Assembly (NCBI GenBank): GCA_022747635.1
Contig: JAKTNV010000005.1
Location: 45,119,013-45,183,012 of the forward strand
From: Hetaerina americana
Taxonomy: Eukaryota > Arthropoda > Insecta > Odonata > Calopterygidae
Length of the DNA stretch: 64,000 nucleotides
Direction: 5' to 3'
A program made the position numbers and the translations under genes. How positions within the stretch are numbered: position 1 is the first letter of the stretch; each line of letters starts with the position of its first letter. Positions 34,031 through 48,496 of this stretch are shown one piece after another. The notes below the pieces were generated by a model. It searched no databases and was not told the DNA's origin. It saw nothing but the letters and a program-made list of their open reading frames with translations.

Positions 34031-37000
34031 CACCCACACACACAAACATATACTATGTATGTATGGTCTAGCTGAGCAGCCATAACCAATTCAAGTGTAT
34101 TAAAAATAACGTTAACATAGCAATATATAATAAGGATCACTCATAGTACTATAAATTACATGGAACACTTTTCCATGCCTTCCTGTTATCTTTAAGTGAA
34201 TGACAAAGCGATTCCAACCAGAATTTTTCTGAAAGGACATGCATCTCAAATAAAAATGATGCTTCTTCAAAAGTAATATTCTCAAAAACGTGGTGATGCT
34301 TTTACATTTTCCTTTTCCCCTTGCTATAATTAACACATGAAGGAATTTTTTTTATTTTCCCAATTTGGTATTACGATTGGTTTCCCTATCCGTGTATTTA
34401 ATTTTAAATAGCACCTTTTCTACAGTCGTAATGTTTTCCTGCCTACGAGTCATGAAATATTTGTTAATGTCGTTGCTCTATTAAGATACTAGGGAATATA
34501 TCAATATAAATGATTTTGTAAAGTTCAATCCCGTATTAGTTTAATTTTCTAGGCATTATTTTGAATGCCGTTTCAGAATAAGCCAATTGCGTACAACCAG
34601 GACTGGGAATATCCATCAATGGTGTCCTTATCCAACTTAATTTATATATCATTCGATTCTGTTGTTTTATCTGTGTAACATTCAAAAATATATATTTATA
34701 CCGAAAGATAAGTTTTATTTAGTTGTAGCAACACCAAGGTTACTTAATTGTGGCCGTTGAATTGATATTACTTATGATATCAGTGGTGTCATTCAATTTA
34801 CTAATTATAGGGGAGAGAGGTGATAAAGGGCGATTCTTACTCAGAGGTGGGAAATATTTAGTATTAACCTTTTAGCATTGATTACTTTAAGGTAATCGCA
34901 ATTGATTTTTTGATTGCTCGGCGGCGGGCTGTCCATGAAATGTAGTGTAATCTGTAGCTGTTGTGTGGTAAGTCAGTTGAGGACAGTCTTTTTTTGGGAA
35001 GGTAAAATTTATTTTAAAATCTTCAATATTTTGCCGTTTCACAACTATATCATTTATTTAGGTTTTCTTATCCATGTTATTTGTAGATATTCAGTCAATT
35101 TAGTTGACACACGGGCGTATTGATTGCAGCATTCCGTATTCCTAAATATAAGGAGATTATTCGGGTGGAAGATACGTGGAGTGGCGAAGCTTTTGCCTTT
35201 TGGAATGCACCCAATACTATACTCCTGTCGTTCAGCAAACACAAATTTTATGCCTCCAAAAAACCAACAATGACGATGCCTTGTCTAAATGCAAGGGTTT
35301 GCCAGGGTGCGGGAAATGGTGATGACCCCGGGACGGAGGCAATCGGAGTGGAAGGAGGAGAGAGGGAGCTTAGCAAGGGATTCGACGACCACCTTCAAAC
35401 AAAGCCGAACTGCACCTCTTGAATAAGCCACCCATGCCAATCGATGTGCGAACAAATGGAGCCCACAGATTTCCATTCCACAGCTGAACGCCGAAACACG
35501 TATGCCGGCAGATGACAAGGGGAGAGCGGACGGACCAAGCTCCTCAGGAATTGCGTCAGGCCCGCCGGCCTAAATGCGATATCGTCACCGCAGCAATAGA
35601 AGCCATAATAAACGTGCACATCTGCCGTCAGTGCTTATCCATTCCAATTCGTCTTTCCCTTCCCCGGCAAACATCCTCACGCTCTATCTCTGTCCTATGA
35701 ATTTGATCCCTGAACTGTGACTTGTGCACCTCTCAACGATCTCCATTTGAATTCGTTCGATATATTCGGTGATCCCATAGGTATATTTCTGAGTTTTTAT
35801 TTCTGCATTATCGGTTAAGTTTTTCCAAGAGCACTTTTAACACATTAAATCACAAGAACTACACATTTTAACCCTCTCTAAGCTCTGAAATACCTGCTCA
35901 GCTGGCCATCCTTTAGCGGATTCGCTCTCTGCCTAACGCATTTTTTTCAAGATTACTTGCCCTTTTTTACCATATTTTCCGAACATATTTATTTTTATGT
36001 TTTACTTTAAACCTGAATTTGTATGTTTTCTTCACACCTCAGCATGCGGTCGAAGCCACCTTCGTACAAAATTAAAATTTTGGTAGACATCAAAGATATA
36101 CTCTCCAAATTGCGTAATCCTTTAATTTCTTCCTCGTTAGAATGTGGCGTTTGTCTAAAGAATATAACTCTCTTTGTTGAAAGCCTTATAATCATGCAGG
36201 GAAGAATTCTAATTTTTTTATCATATCACACCTTAAATTCATAAATGTTTGTAATCATAAATTTTAATGTATGCTTATTACGACTGATTTGGTAAGAGGT
36301 AATAGTTATTCAGATATGCGGCATAACCATGTTTCTTTGTGCAAGTTCGGCCATTTATGATTTTGAAAATATCATCCGTAAGTGGCATAATTTTTGCACC
36401 ATGGCAAAAACATTCGGATTTGAATATTTCACCAGCTCGAAATAGGATACCGCGTCCCCATATCGAATTATCGAAGGTGGGTGACGCATGGGAATTTCAT
36501 TGAGGCAGGAAGCTAACCTTTCCACGTTTCCTCTTCTTTTTGATGGGCTATTTTGGTTGCTGATTACCAGGAAAACATCAAAAGTAATGCTCTGCATATG
36601 AATTTCATTTGTTTGCAAAGGGTCAAACTGCCTTTACAAATTGAAACCTTTTCAATTTGTATGGGCAGTCAAGCGTGATATATGAGACTTTCAAATCAGC
36701 GTAAGGCATATGGTAGCGTTTTCAATTTGCCCTGCACAAGCTTGGCATCATTCTTGAGCAAGGAAAATAGCAGTTGCTTGCTAGTATTATATTGAATTAA
36801 TCACGATGTAATATAATCATTTTATGCATATGTCATTTTGTTACCCACAAACGGAATTCGTACCTTTGGGGGACGAGCGTTGGAGCTCTGTTGGGAGAGT
36901 ATTGCGCCTGTCGCCAACACTGCGTTCTGGTCATTGGAAATAATTAATTATTTCTTCTGTTTATAATTCACCAATATTCCTCTTGGTTGATAAAGATACG

Positions 37001-40000
37001 TAGGTTTACTTTGGTAGCAATGACTAACATACTATTTCTTGAAATTTCAAAAAAACAAAAGAAATCCGAATTTACTTTCCTGTAAATATTTTCCGTGAAG
37101 AGTTAAATGAAATCAGTATGCAAAAAGTGAATGAAATAATTTTAATATTTTATAATTTAAAATATCTTAAATAGATTGTGAATATTTTGAGCTATGTTAA
37201 CTTGAACTCTAATCTCAGAATATTCCTTATGAATTCAATTAATTAATTTGGGGAAGTTAGGCAAATACAGATGCTTCTAAGTCAGTGAAGATAAATTTAT
37301 TATATCCTTGTCTAGCCACAACATTAATTTAACATGTCACTTTATATGCGGAAATATTTGCGTTGAAATTGGCTAGCTAACAGGTGCACGAATTAGCTTT
37401 TGGGATAAAAAGATATTTTAAAGAACCGAATCAGTTTTTGATTCATTAATTTTTATGAGTCATTATCAACGGTATAGTTTCAATTATGAAACATAACTAT
37501 CAGTCTCAGCTCTAGACGAATCTCAAAACGACCAAAAATAATAATACTTTATTTCCTTAAGGACAAGGTTCCAACGAAATAAATGGCAGATAAAGGTTTA
37601 TGCCAAGCAATTACACGGCGCTATTACTCCTTTGTCTTTTCACGGAGCTTATCTGGGCCTACTCTCGAGAAAAGCCCGGATGACACACAAATGGATTCAA
37701 ATTTAGATACCCTCTTCCCTTCCCCGTCCCACTTCACCATTATCTCTTTGAAATCTTCTCTTTTGTATTCGGCCATCGCAGCAGATAACACAAAATAGAC
37801 GACCCCTTCCGTATTTGCCCCGAGTCTCTACTCCCTTTAACGAGGGGACTGGATTCTCTCGATAATACAGGAGAAATGCGAGGTCAGACCATTGTTTGCT
37901 AAGGTAGGGTAAGAAGTAGCTTAAATATAAAATGCTGGGAAGTGGGGTTGCTGCGGGAGCTGGTTGGGATGAAGTGTGGTAATGAACTCGGGTCATGGCA
38001 AAAAAGTTTCCTATAGAGTGAATTGAGGCGCTAAGAGTGAGTGAAAGTCTTTAAAAGAAAAATACACAATTGTGCATTTTTTCTGAAAAGTCGGAATATA
38101 CTTCCAGAAATGGCGTACAAAGCTGTCACTCTGCTGGTTCTTAACTATTAGCCAATAATCTCTACATCCTTATTATTGATTTTGAAAAAAATAAAAAGAG
38201 CAATATATTCGCAGACAACTATTCCGTTCAAGATCTACGAGGCGAATGGTATGTCCTCTTCTCACTGACAAAAGTAAATAATCCTTTTACTTGATATCCT
38301 TTACAACCAAAACCGAAATTAAAGAGTCCAGGAGTTAAGGATATCGTAATGGTACATCCTATATACTATATATTTTAGCGATTTAGTTTCATCCGTTCTA
38401 GATTGAAGCAGCTAACTAAATAGTAAGGTACGCATAACTCTATTGCTTCAGTGTCTCAAATGAGATGTTTTGTTTACTTAATATCTAAGATTTCTTCGCC
38501 CTTATTCTTTTGCTCGAACAAATAAAAGGATTATCAGATATATGCCGCTGACTCTTATCAAAACCTGTTCGTTTTTCCTAACCTTGCTTTAGCAAATATT
38601 CTTTCAACTGTCTTTAATATTTTGAAAATATTTTAAGGTAGTTAGCGGCTTTAAAATATATCCACGTCGTTAATGTCTATTCAAATTCATGGTGAATCTA
38701 AAATATTTCGTAAAAGTGTGTTTTAATATTATACTTTTAGTAACCTTCCACATTTTTGACCGTTTTAAACTCACTCATTTGACTGACAATAAGTTCAAAA
38801 ATGTTCACATTATCTCAACTCATTTATATAATCCTTATTCTCTGCGGTCGGAATATTATGAGCAAAATATTTTGGCGCACAAAATAAAGGAAGAGATTTT
38901 GAACGAATTGGCCACATTTTAGTGGTTACATTGCCTGTGATGAATAATTCATCGAAGCGAACGGAACGTGAAGCGACATGGGGGATAGGGACACAGGGTG
39001 TGTCGCGAGTGATGCATGTGCTAGCCATTTTTCCTACAACGGAGAGGTGTATAGGTCGTCGTGTTGTGACGAAATCAGGTCCACTAATGGAAATAATTTC
39101 AGATTCACGAACAAAAAAAGAGGACGCAATCTCCTCGTTTGTACTTTTGCGGACACGTTCCCCTGTTATGTCGACCTCAATTGTGATGACATTCCTCTGA
39201 TTCCGTTTCCGATGGAAATGATTCAACCCCGTTCCAATTTCCCTGCAGCTTGCCAGCAATTTTCCAACCGGATCCCACGAAGCATGGTGCATTTCGCGAT
39301 CGCTGCGTGGCTGGCAAAATGGCTTAGGAAACCCCGGGGATTTGTCACGATTTTTCATTTCCTTCAACCTGAGAACGAGTGAATTATCAGTGGTTTCATC
39401 ATGGATCTTATTCGCACGGGGCACGCCCAAGAAATGAGGCTGAGATACTGAGGATTACATACTTTTGAAAAAAATTATATTTTATGCACGGCATTTATTT
39501 ATTTTATTTTATACACAGTATGCGAAGACCAAGTATTTCAGAAGAGGTCATCAGAACCGAAAACTACATTCGGCGCCTGGGGTAGGATGGTGACTTTCAC
39601 GTCTTGGAATAAAACAACCTCAACTCTCACCCAATAAACAAGCTTTTATGCGTGAAAACAGTACATTTTTTGAACGCTTAAAAATACGTCATTTATAGTG
39701 TTTCATCTCTTATATCGTGTTAATTCAGTTTTCGTTTCGGTAACACTCGTATATTTCATTGATACTAATGATTTTCCAATATTAAGGTTTTATCTACGAC
39801 CCGGTTTCGTCTATGCTTTACAATAACATTTGACCTTAATACGAGGTAGAACATTGAATCCTAGTCATAAATGAAGCCTTCAATTAGTAGAAAATTATAC
39901 TATTTTCGTCATTTAAGTCTTCCAATTCTGCCAAATCACTCCCGAAACTACGAAATTGTCTAATATTCGTCTTTGACTTCATTCCGCATATTCAGCACAC

Positions 40001-40879
40001 AGAGAAACAGTTTTTACGGGAGGAATACAATATTTTATTATATCCTAAAGATATTAACTGATAACCTAGCAGGTAATTTCAACGAAGAGAAATTCAAGGA
40101 AACGTGGGCAATTCATGTGAAAGTTAAAGCTAAATATTTCTCCTTTGAACTGGAGTTACCTTACGGAATTCTACTATGAAATGGAGTGAGTGCGTAAAGA
40201 GTTAGGAGTGAGCTTCGTGTCCCATTTCCGAGGAGATTCGATCAGCGGAGTCAATGAGTCCTGCAAACTGAGGACGAATGGCGTCATTTCCGTCGGCGGG
40301 GAACGGAGAATGGCATCAGCGCTCTTTTCCTCGCTAAACTCCCCCCACGTCAAAATTCCGTACCCAATCTCCCTTTTACTCTCACACTTTTCCCTCTGCT
40401 ATTTCTGTATTTCCTCCACTATTTCACACACCTGCCTATAACAAAAATCATTATATCCATTGTTCGTGTAAATAATTTAAATGTTGAAAACACTCCCTCG
40501 TGTCTACCTTTATAATATAAATCTGGTGTAAATTGTTTGCGGTTGCCATTGAAACCGAGGTATTAATAATTTTAGGATCTATAACAGTCCTTTTGATTTG
40601 TTCCCTGCATCCATTCATAAATTATCAATATCGAATCCTGTTGAACATTGAAATAAGCGTTGTAATACCATTAATCATAAAAGAATTTTATAAAATATAC
40701 TCATTAATTATTATCTCTGAATTACTAATATCGTACAATAACGAAATAATGTTAAACTCATCTTATGTATGAATTATCATCTCCAAAAAAATACATTGAA
40801 ATTAGTTGGAAGCAACTAAATGTTTCATTCCTCCTTATTTGAAATATCTGAAGAAAGTTAAGCCTCCAATTTAATAATG
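34031..40879. other. Intergenic with GC-richer islands
   Basis: No recognisable gene. GC-richer islands lie at about 35120-35720, 37600-38000, 38920-39440 and 40190-40420, each with overlapping ORFs on both strands (for example 38810-39430 minus over 38978-39382 plus) and no family features. A small hairpin (36635-36661, 12-bp arms) is noted. The rest is AT-rich. Confidence 0.42.
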
Positions 40880-42385
40880 TCTTAATCTTCAATATCAGCC
40901 GCAAAACGGAGATTCAAGCAGCTCACCTGGAGTCAATCATGGCCACTTATTCCGCTCCCTCTCCTGATGACCATAAAATTCATAAATTCCTTGCCAATGT
41001 CCCCCCGAATCATGCTTTCCTTCCCTTGATTACGTTTGCGGCCGAAATCAAGGCTATTCTTGCCTTGCTCACAAACCATAAGGCGCCAGGATTTGATGAT
41101 GTTTCAAATGGCGAGCTCAAGCTCGCCGCCTCTGTCCCCGCTTTTCCTCTCATCCTCTCAGAATTAATTAATCATTGCTACCTCTCCTCCAATTTCCCTT
41201 CCCTCTAGAAGTCAGGGAAAGACGCCACCATCCCGGGGAATAGTCACCCGACTACTCTTCTTTCGAACATCTCGAAATTTTCGAGCCAATCCTTCTGACC
41301 TTCCTTGAGCAGCACCACGGTATTCTTCGACACGAACAGCTTGGCTTTTGTTCGCTCGTGTCTGCGTTCCACGAGTTCCATCGCTTCAGTGAACGTTGTT
41401 CGCACGGCTTCAATCTTACCCGTACGACCGATTAGGCCGTACGACGGATGCCGTCCTCCTCGACGTCGCCCGTGCTTTCCACCGCGTGTGGCACAAGGGC
41501 CTCGTATACAAAATGCATATCCTCGATTTACCCCCTCCCCTTCTCCCTCTAGTCCAGCATTGCATCTCCGATTGTACGTTCCGCTTGTCGTTCGGTGATT
41601 CTCTTCTGGAAAGACAGTAGAGACAGGCGTGCCGCAGGGCTCTCTGATCAGTCCGTTGTTATTCAACTTACCTATACGTCAACCATCAGCTATCTACACC
41701 TCACACTTCCCGTTACATGTGCGCCGATGACACTGCCATCGCCGCCACATATCGAATACCCTCCGCGAACATCAGACGACTTACCGCACACCTTGACAAA
41801 CTGCATCGGTGGACACTGACTTGGAAAATATGAATCAATCCTGACAAAAGCACACATTCATTTTTTCCGCGGACGAACACGCACACCCCAAGTTCCTCTT
41901 CTCTTCCAGCAACACATTTTACCGAGAGCTTCTTCGCACCAATTTCTTGGTGCCATTCTAGACAACCATCTCACTTACCAGTCGCACCTCGACTTTTGCC
42001 GTTAGAATGCACTGGTTGCAAGGAGCCGCCTCGGCTGCCTTTCCTCCGTGATTTCTCCCCTGGGTCACGCTGGCAGGATGCGACTTTACAGGTCGATCAT
42101 TCGCCCGCATTTTCTGTAAGCTTTCCCCGTGTTTCCTATAAGGAAAACGCTCTAGCGTCAACTTGAGACCGTCCAAAACAAGGCTCTTCGGGCGCTTCTC
42201 CAATGAGTCGATTCACTCGAATGGCTGACGTACGAGTGGTGCATAAACTGCCGTCCGTCGCGGAGTTTATTCGCTCGCACAATTGCGTCATTTCAATTCT
42301 GCCTCGCACCGTATGGAAATCCGCTGTTACAAACCATCTGGAACTACGATTCCGGAGAGAAACACACGTATTCACTGACTAAAGA
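40880..42385 (+). pseudogene. jockey-clade LINE reverse transcriptase, decayed
   Basis: Plus-strand RT of a jockey-type LINE, 5'-truncated (no endonuclease seen). An open part at 40939-41208 reads EIKAILALLTNHKAPGFDDV and ILSELINHCYLSSNFPSL, the standard N-terminal RT block, then a TAG where W is usual. After frameshifts come TTLLSNISKF, then TDAVLLDVARAFHRVWHKGL (41411 on; first catalytic Asp), a damaged GVPQG region near 41625, and CADDTAIAAT (about 41725) for the YADD box. C-terminal pieces include DKLHRWTLTWKI, MADVRVVHKLPSVAEFIRS and TNHLELRFRR. The reverse ORF 41244-41666 is a shadow. It differs from the 6-kb relic in sequence and from the RTE-like copies in type. Confidence 0.85.
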
Positions 42386-43690
42386 TATTACTTGCCTGTG
42401 AGCCTTTCCTTTGTCTTTTAATTTTAATATTCTTCAAAGCAAAAAGTCGCTTCACGGTCCGACGGGTATCTTCCTCCGTCATCCATGTTGTTTTGGTATC
42501 GTTTAATCCGCTTTACGGTCTTACTACTACTCTCTTCCCCTTGCCCAAGTGTAATTTCCCGCTGTGGGAAATGGGCACTCCTTGCCTCCATTTCCTTTTT
42601 GTACCGCTCTATACTCAGAGTGCGCCGGTGGGCAGTAAATACTGTTATTGACGTTCTTATTTTTACTTGTTTGTAAAAAGCCGTTCCCTGTTGGTTTTCC
42701 TTTCTTGTTAGGTTTATATTTCATATATTATTCCTCATTTTAAGTTTCGTCTTTTCGCAAACCACACTTCCACATCAGCTATGTTTCTTTCTTTCAATGC
42801 CATACGTTCCTTAGGTACAATGACCGGTAAGGGTGAGACCTCACTCACCGGGACGGTATATACTTCCCCGTTCGGGCAGTCCACGAACATTCCGGGGATG
42901 AATCAACTGGCAAACACCAACTCCTGACCGTTCACATTTATAATACTAATGGTTTATATTCCTACTTTTATCTCCCTCTTAAAACGGTGGTAGTCAGTTC
43001 TTATACCGCCTCCTTTTTAATTTTTACAGCCCTTGTAATGTCCTTAAGTACGTTTTGTACTTGAATTTTACTAAAAATGATATACGCGTACCTGTATGTG
43101 TCAAAAATATTCCTATTTTTATAATGAATCCAAACTAAGAAACGCAATGTACCCGGTTCCATTGGCTTTTACTTCAATAAATATTTATGTTATTAATAAT
43201 TGATTTGGAATTGAAAGGTCATTGCTACAGATTTATAACTTGGAAGTAGTTTTTTTTAAGGGAAAAGGGAAAAGGGGAACTTCTCTCGAAGGGAGGGGAG
43301 AAGCATGTCCATTCCGTTGAAATGGTTTTTTGTATTGGTGGGAAGAGGGCTGGCGACAACTGGGTAACAGATAGCCCGCAGCTGGCGTATGGAATTATTA
43401 GCGAAGTATGCACACGATCTGGGCTCTGGCAGGATGGTGTAAGGGATGTCGTGTACAAACTGGGCAGGTTTTTTGTAGTTTATGCCAAAATTTCCGTTTG
43501 CAATTTTGGTCCGTGTTGTTGTTTAGCAGGAACCTAAAGCGAGAACCTAAGCAATCCTTGATATTGCGGAAATTATGCTATGCTGTTGAATGAAATATGT
43601 ACGTAGAATGTGCAATGAATTAGGTTAATAAAAAAATAAAAATGCTACAAATGCTTTTTAATACAAATCAAGATTTTTTAGGTTATTCTG
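42386..43690. other. Possible LINE 3' flank, then unassigned sequence
   Basis: 42386-42760 continues the GC content of the jockey relic and may be its 3' untranslated part, but no terminal repeat or poly-A fixes the end. 42760-43690 has no recognised feature; short ORFs there look like chance. Confidence 0.3.
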
Positions 43691-43785
43691 GTCGCTTGCC
43701 AACATACCCCCCTCCAATCGCAGCCCGTCAGAGCGGTGCTGGGCGCGCCTGGAGCGGCGCGCCCAGCCCAGGAGTCAGTACACTT
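43691..43785 (-). mobile_element. Fragment of mariner family Y (5' untranslated part) with GC hairpin
   Basis: About 95 nt nearly identical to 62850-62942, the 5' untranslated end of the inner mariner at 62416-62962. It includes a perfect 12-bp stem (GCTGGGCGCGCC, 43738-43749 and 43756-43767) with a 6-nt loop. It stops inside the family's terminal inverted repeat, just after CAGTACACTT. The high GC against AT-rich surroundings shows it is foreign to the site. Confidence 0.8.
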
Positions 43786-44200
43786 GACCATCTTGACACA
43801 CACATTTCTCATGGATAAATCTTCTGTAAGAATGCGATGTACTGTGGTTTTCGGAATATTTCAATCTTCTGCTAAAATTCTGACACTCAGTCGTCGATCT
43901 GAATCGAGCATGTCTCTCACTTTTTGCTAATTTTCGTCGCACTGTATCGTTGACGGAAGTCCAGGGCGCTCTTCTTCGTCAACCTCCTCTCTATCCTCCC
44001 GGGATATCTTGTGCGAGCGGAACACTATTCCTCAGGACGTTGCTTATCGGGCTTGCTCGACGGATTATTTCCGTAAGCGTCCTAAACCATGGTCATGGTC
44101 TTCGAACACGATTTTTCAAGCTGAACACAATATTTTATCGCGTAGCGTTGCTCCATGGTATGTGGCATCGTAAATTCGTGATGCAACCATCTAACAGCAG
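43786..44200 (-). pseudogene. mariner transposase N-terminal half (family X), broken
   Basis: On the minus strand, from about 44160: MEQRYAIKYCVQLEKSCSKT, then DAYGN, then after damage EEVDEEERPGLPST, RDMLDSDRRLSVRILAED, a stop, and NIPKTTVHRILTEDLSMRNV ending CVKM at 43790. This is the paired helix-turn-helix DNA-binding part of a mariner transposase. The catalytic domain is absent; the sequence passes instead straight into the family-Y fragment at 43785. Terminal repeats of family X were not identified. Confidence 0.75.
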
Positions 44201-47200
44201 TCTAGTCTAGCAGCGATTTTCACACTGTAGCTGCCCGCAAACAACTCACGCGGGCCTCATTGCTTTCCCAAGGTTTCCCACTACCTCTCTCAACACAAAT
44301 CGCCCCATTCAAGCCGTCCGCGATGGCGGGAAATAATTATTCAACTAATTTTTGGAGCAGACCCTTTAGATACTACTCCGCGATGATTTAGGTCTTATTT
44401 GAGTTGTGTCGCAAAAAAGTTTAAAAATAATTCTTCGAATAATTCCTCAACGAAATTACTTAGCCCATACCTGCTGATTAGTAAAATGTGGAAAAAAGGG
44501 GTCAAGAAAAAAGGAATTGGGAGAAAAAAGCCCAGGGACCTTTTAATTTTCCTTAGGAAAAATATTTATGCTCTTCATATTACGGAAGATCATGTATCAA
44601 ATTGGTTTTTCATTATTTAATTTTTGAGAATTGAAATAGTGATATTATTTGAATAATTCTTTCATGAGATTTATATTATATTTTGTGTTTATATAACCAA
44701 AATTTTATGCCGCTAAATTGTTTTAGGGATTGTATTCCAGCTTTTATAGGATGATTGATTAAATGGCAGCCAATTGACTACCTAGCATTTCCTTTGCAAT
44801 TGTAAGTGGCCTTTGAAAAGCAACGCGGCAATTTATCGAGTGAGTATTATGCTGGTTGTAACTCAAAGCTGGAATAGAGATATTCAACTTGTTTTATCAG
44901 AGGAAAATTTGCGGAATATATGCATGATTCAGGCTCATATATTACATTTTTCGTTCCACAGATATTTGAAAATATATCGCAAAACTAAGTATTTTAATTT
45001 TAATTAGAAATATTCAAATTTATCAGCCAAAAATTATTAATTTGAATAAAAGTAGCCAAATTCAATCAAAAATGTCTAATTCAACATGAAAATTATCATT
45101 TTTAAAGAAAGAGTTTGAATAAAATTAAAATTCGGTGCATATTTATGATTTCATAATTTTCAGAGACTTTTTGTGGGTAGCGAAAAATGATTTTATTATT
45201 TTGAAGAAGCATCTATCATCGTAACTCTTTTGCTCACCTTTGCAATGCAAAGGAATAGCTTGTTTGTTTTACTTTACTTTAATCCTCCTTACCCAATCCT
45301 CTGTGACCCATTTTCCTGCCCGTATCCCTGGATACGCCCACACCGTACGATCCCATTTCTAACAGATGCACACTTTACCCTAGCCCCGGATAAGAGCTAT
45401 GGGCCAGTTGTGCCCGCCGATACGGGGAGCTCCTCGAAATACCAAGCATGCAGGCGCACCTTTTTGAATGCAGAATGCTGATCAACGGAGACCTTGAAAT
45501 TCTCTTGCTAAAGGAGGAGGAGGATCCATGGTTTTTTTTTAAGTCTCTGTGAGAGGAAACACTCAGTACTGAACTTCCGTGTCGTTGTTTCTCACCTCAT
45601 GGAAGGAAAATCCCTCCCAGATCCTCAGAAATTCAAAATGGATCTCTACCGCTGATGCGCTTTCGTATGGATATTCTTCTTCCTTTAACTCAACTCGCTC
45701 TGTCCCATCGGTATTCGCAAACAACTTTTCCCAATATTATTCAATATTTATTTTTTCCCTTGTCCGTTATTTCTGATATTGCCAGCTTTAGTGAGTGTTG
45801 TGGGGTCGAAGTATAATATTTAATGAAATTCCGACATCAAATAATTAATTCTATTTTTTCATTAGCATTTGTCATTTTTTTACTCTAATTTTCTTCCTAT
45901 TGCGGGGACATCTGCAATATGCTTATTTGGTGATGGTCACTTTTACGCAAGATATGTCGTAATAATATTCCTGAAAGAAAGCGTATTTAATGTGTGAATG
46001 CGAATTGCTTATTAGCTTAACAAATTAATAATTATAAGTAATATTTGACTCAAAGGCGCAGTAGGCAATGTAAAAAAACACATTTCATGTCCTTAATGCA
46101 TTTTGAAAATGAGTTATACAATTTCATGAAGATCATTTTGCAAATTAATTTTTTAATTAATAAAATTCTAATGGTGTATATGAATACTTTTAAGCGAATA
46201 TTACTATCAAACTCATTGGTCTTTTTTTTGATAATAATTTATTAAAAAATTTTCTAACCAGAATTTTCACTCTGGTTTTTCAAAGTTCATTTAAAAGTTG
46301 ATGTTTCCATTTGGATATTTAAGGTATCATCTGCTTTGTAATTTCATGAAAATAAAATAATAAAAATTTCGATGGAAGGATATATCCCCGTAGTATATCG
46401 TATTTTATTAAACGAATCCGTGTATATCAAGGCGTTTTTGTAGATTTTACATTTTTACATGCATAACTTTTTTTTGGGAGAGAGAATGGACACACCATAG
46501 AAACAAAGCCGCACAAGGACGATACCAACATTTCACACCGTATTATTTAAAACAATTAAATTTTTTTTGAGAATTGCGCTTGTTTTTCGTTAACATTTAA
46601 AAAAGAGTACCAAAAATGATGGTGGTAGAACGCTGGTCTCTGGATATATGTATTTCTAAATCTTGATCAAAGCTACTCCATTGACCATGTCATCACTACA
46701 GATATAAGAACTTTATAGTGTAAAGGTATTTCCCTAACCCACCTATATCAATTGCATAAGTGAATACAGATACTTAGTTGTATTTCCATTCCTTTGTAAT
46801 TCATAGCAAATGCCTTACCTTAGGTTCACGGGCAGTTGTATGTCTATAAGCTTAGGAAGTACACGTAGTTTGTTGTTTTTGGTCATTATAAATTTTATCT
46901 TTCCCTCCAGAATCATCAAAAATCTAGTACTAATAACTTGAAAACAGAATCACCGGAGAGCACTATAGTAAATTTCCAGTTTTTCATTTTGTCACTGAGA
47001 CTCGTATTATTTGGTCAATGCTAGAGAAATGTTGTTAACTTTAATAGCTTTTACCTAATTGGTGATACTAAACAAGCTCTTTTGACAAATACTTTCAACC
47101 ACTGCTAATTATTTTTCAAATCATTGGGTTTGAGGATGTTTCTAGGAAATAATTTCCCTGCAAATAAAATAAAAAATATTATATAATAAAAAATAATATT

Positions 47201-48494
47201 ATTTGCGTCCCTTGGACTCTAAATGTATTGGGAAAGTCTTGTGGGTAGGTGTTGATTCATTAGAAACGATAAATTGCTGTAAATCTGATTGAGCACTTGA
47301 TACGTGCGAATTTATCTCTGGGTGTGGTTTGTAAAACTTTTTATCTCGTTTCTCTCAAGAGAACTTCAAAGTTGGCATGTAACCTTCAGAAATGTTGGTC
47401 ATGTCATTCCGGATTACTTGTTCAATTGGGTGGGTAAAAAAAGTAGAGAGAGGAGAATAATGTGCGAGTCAGATGGAAAAAAATGGAGAATAAGCGAACT
47501 GAACGAAATAAGTGAACGTGAAACATGCAAATAAGACGAGAAAAAAGTGGGAAGCGTGAAATAATGGCATACGATACATATTGGTCATATTACATTGTGA
47601 TGAATGAAAGAAGTTCAGCCTTGGAAGTAAATGACAAGTTTTCCACTAAATGATGCTTAGTAAACATGATGGCGAGTAATACTTATAAATAAATACAAGG
47701 AGAGGACCTGTGGGACAGGAAATTAGAAAGGAATAGTAAGAAAGGCCAAGTATAGATATGAGTACCTATCCTGCAGTATCCATAACCACTGTAATAAATT
47801 TTAGAATCAAGGATTGCTCCTCAGGAGGTCGGAAATGGGTGTCAGAGCAAGCTAAGAACTGTATTGCGAATTTGATATTTCATTAACTTTTAAGGGTATT
47901 TTGAAAATTTCAACATTTTTAGCCTGATTACCGAAGGCAAATAATTTCGTTAAAAAATATCGAGCAAAGCTATGCTGATTTTTATCCTAAAAAGTGGAAA
48001 TATTCTAGTCAAATAAAGAATTCATCACTGCATTTAAATGGAATTAGTGATATAACCGTATTGTTCTCAAACGTAAGGCTTGTAACTTATTTAATTCTTC
48101 AGGTGAATATAGTACTAAAAATCATGCTCCTGAAGCTCACAACAATATTTTCTACACATTTTGTATGTGAAATCATACCTCGTGAGCTTTTAAGGAGATA
48201 TGATCACAATGGAATACTTGATTTTCCTTTGAAATTTTACAAATTGAAAACTCTAATGTTTATCCAGCGTATATAAGTTATAGGTGTGTACGTAGTGGAA
48301 TTATTATGACATACGAGGCCGTAAAATATGATAAGGAATCCCATTGTGAGGTCCTGATTCACGGATGTGAGGGCTAACTTATGTGCCTCATTTTAAGGGA
48401 ATGGGCATAACAGGTGTATAGTTGGTTGGCTTAGGAAATGGAAACCATATATTATCTAACGAAATCTTTAAAAGCTGTCGCTCGGTTCGGCAAG
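44201..48494. other. Intergenic, nothing recognised
   Basis: AT-rich. A GC-richer patch lies at 45290-45500, with a small 7-bp-stem palindrome near 45323. ORFs are short, Ile/Asn/Lys/Phe-rich and without family features. Confidence 0.5.
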
Positions 48495-48496
48495 TA

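Noticed and set aside
36635..36661. 12-bp hairpin
   Set aside because: Short and AT-rich; no second copy or flank signal.
38810..39430. 206-codon minus ORF
   Set aside because: Fully overlapped by a plus ORF of 134 codons; no family features.
41244..41666. 140-codon minus ORF
   Set aside because: Antisense of the jockey-type RT pseudogene at 40880-42385.
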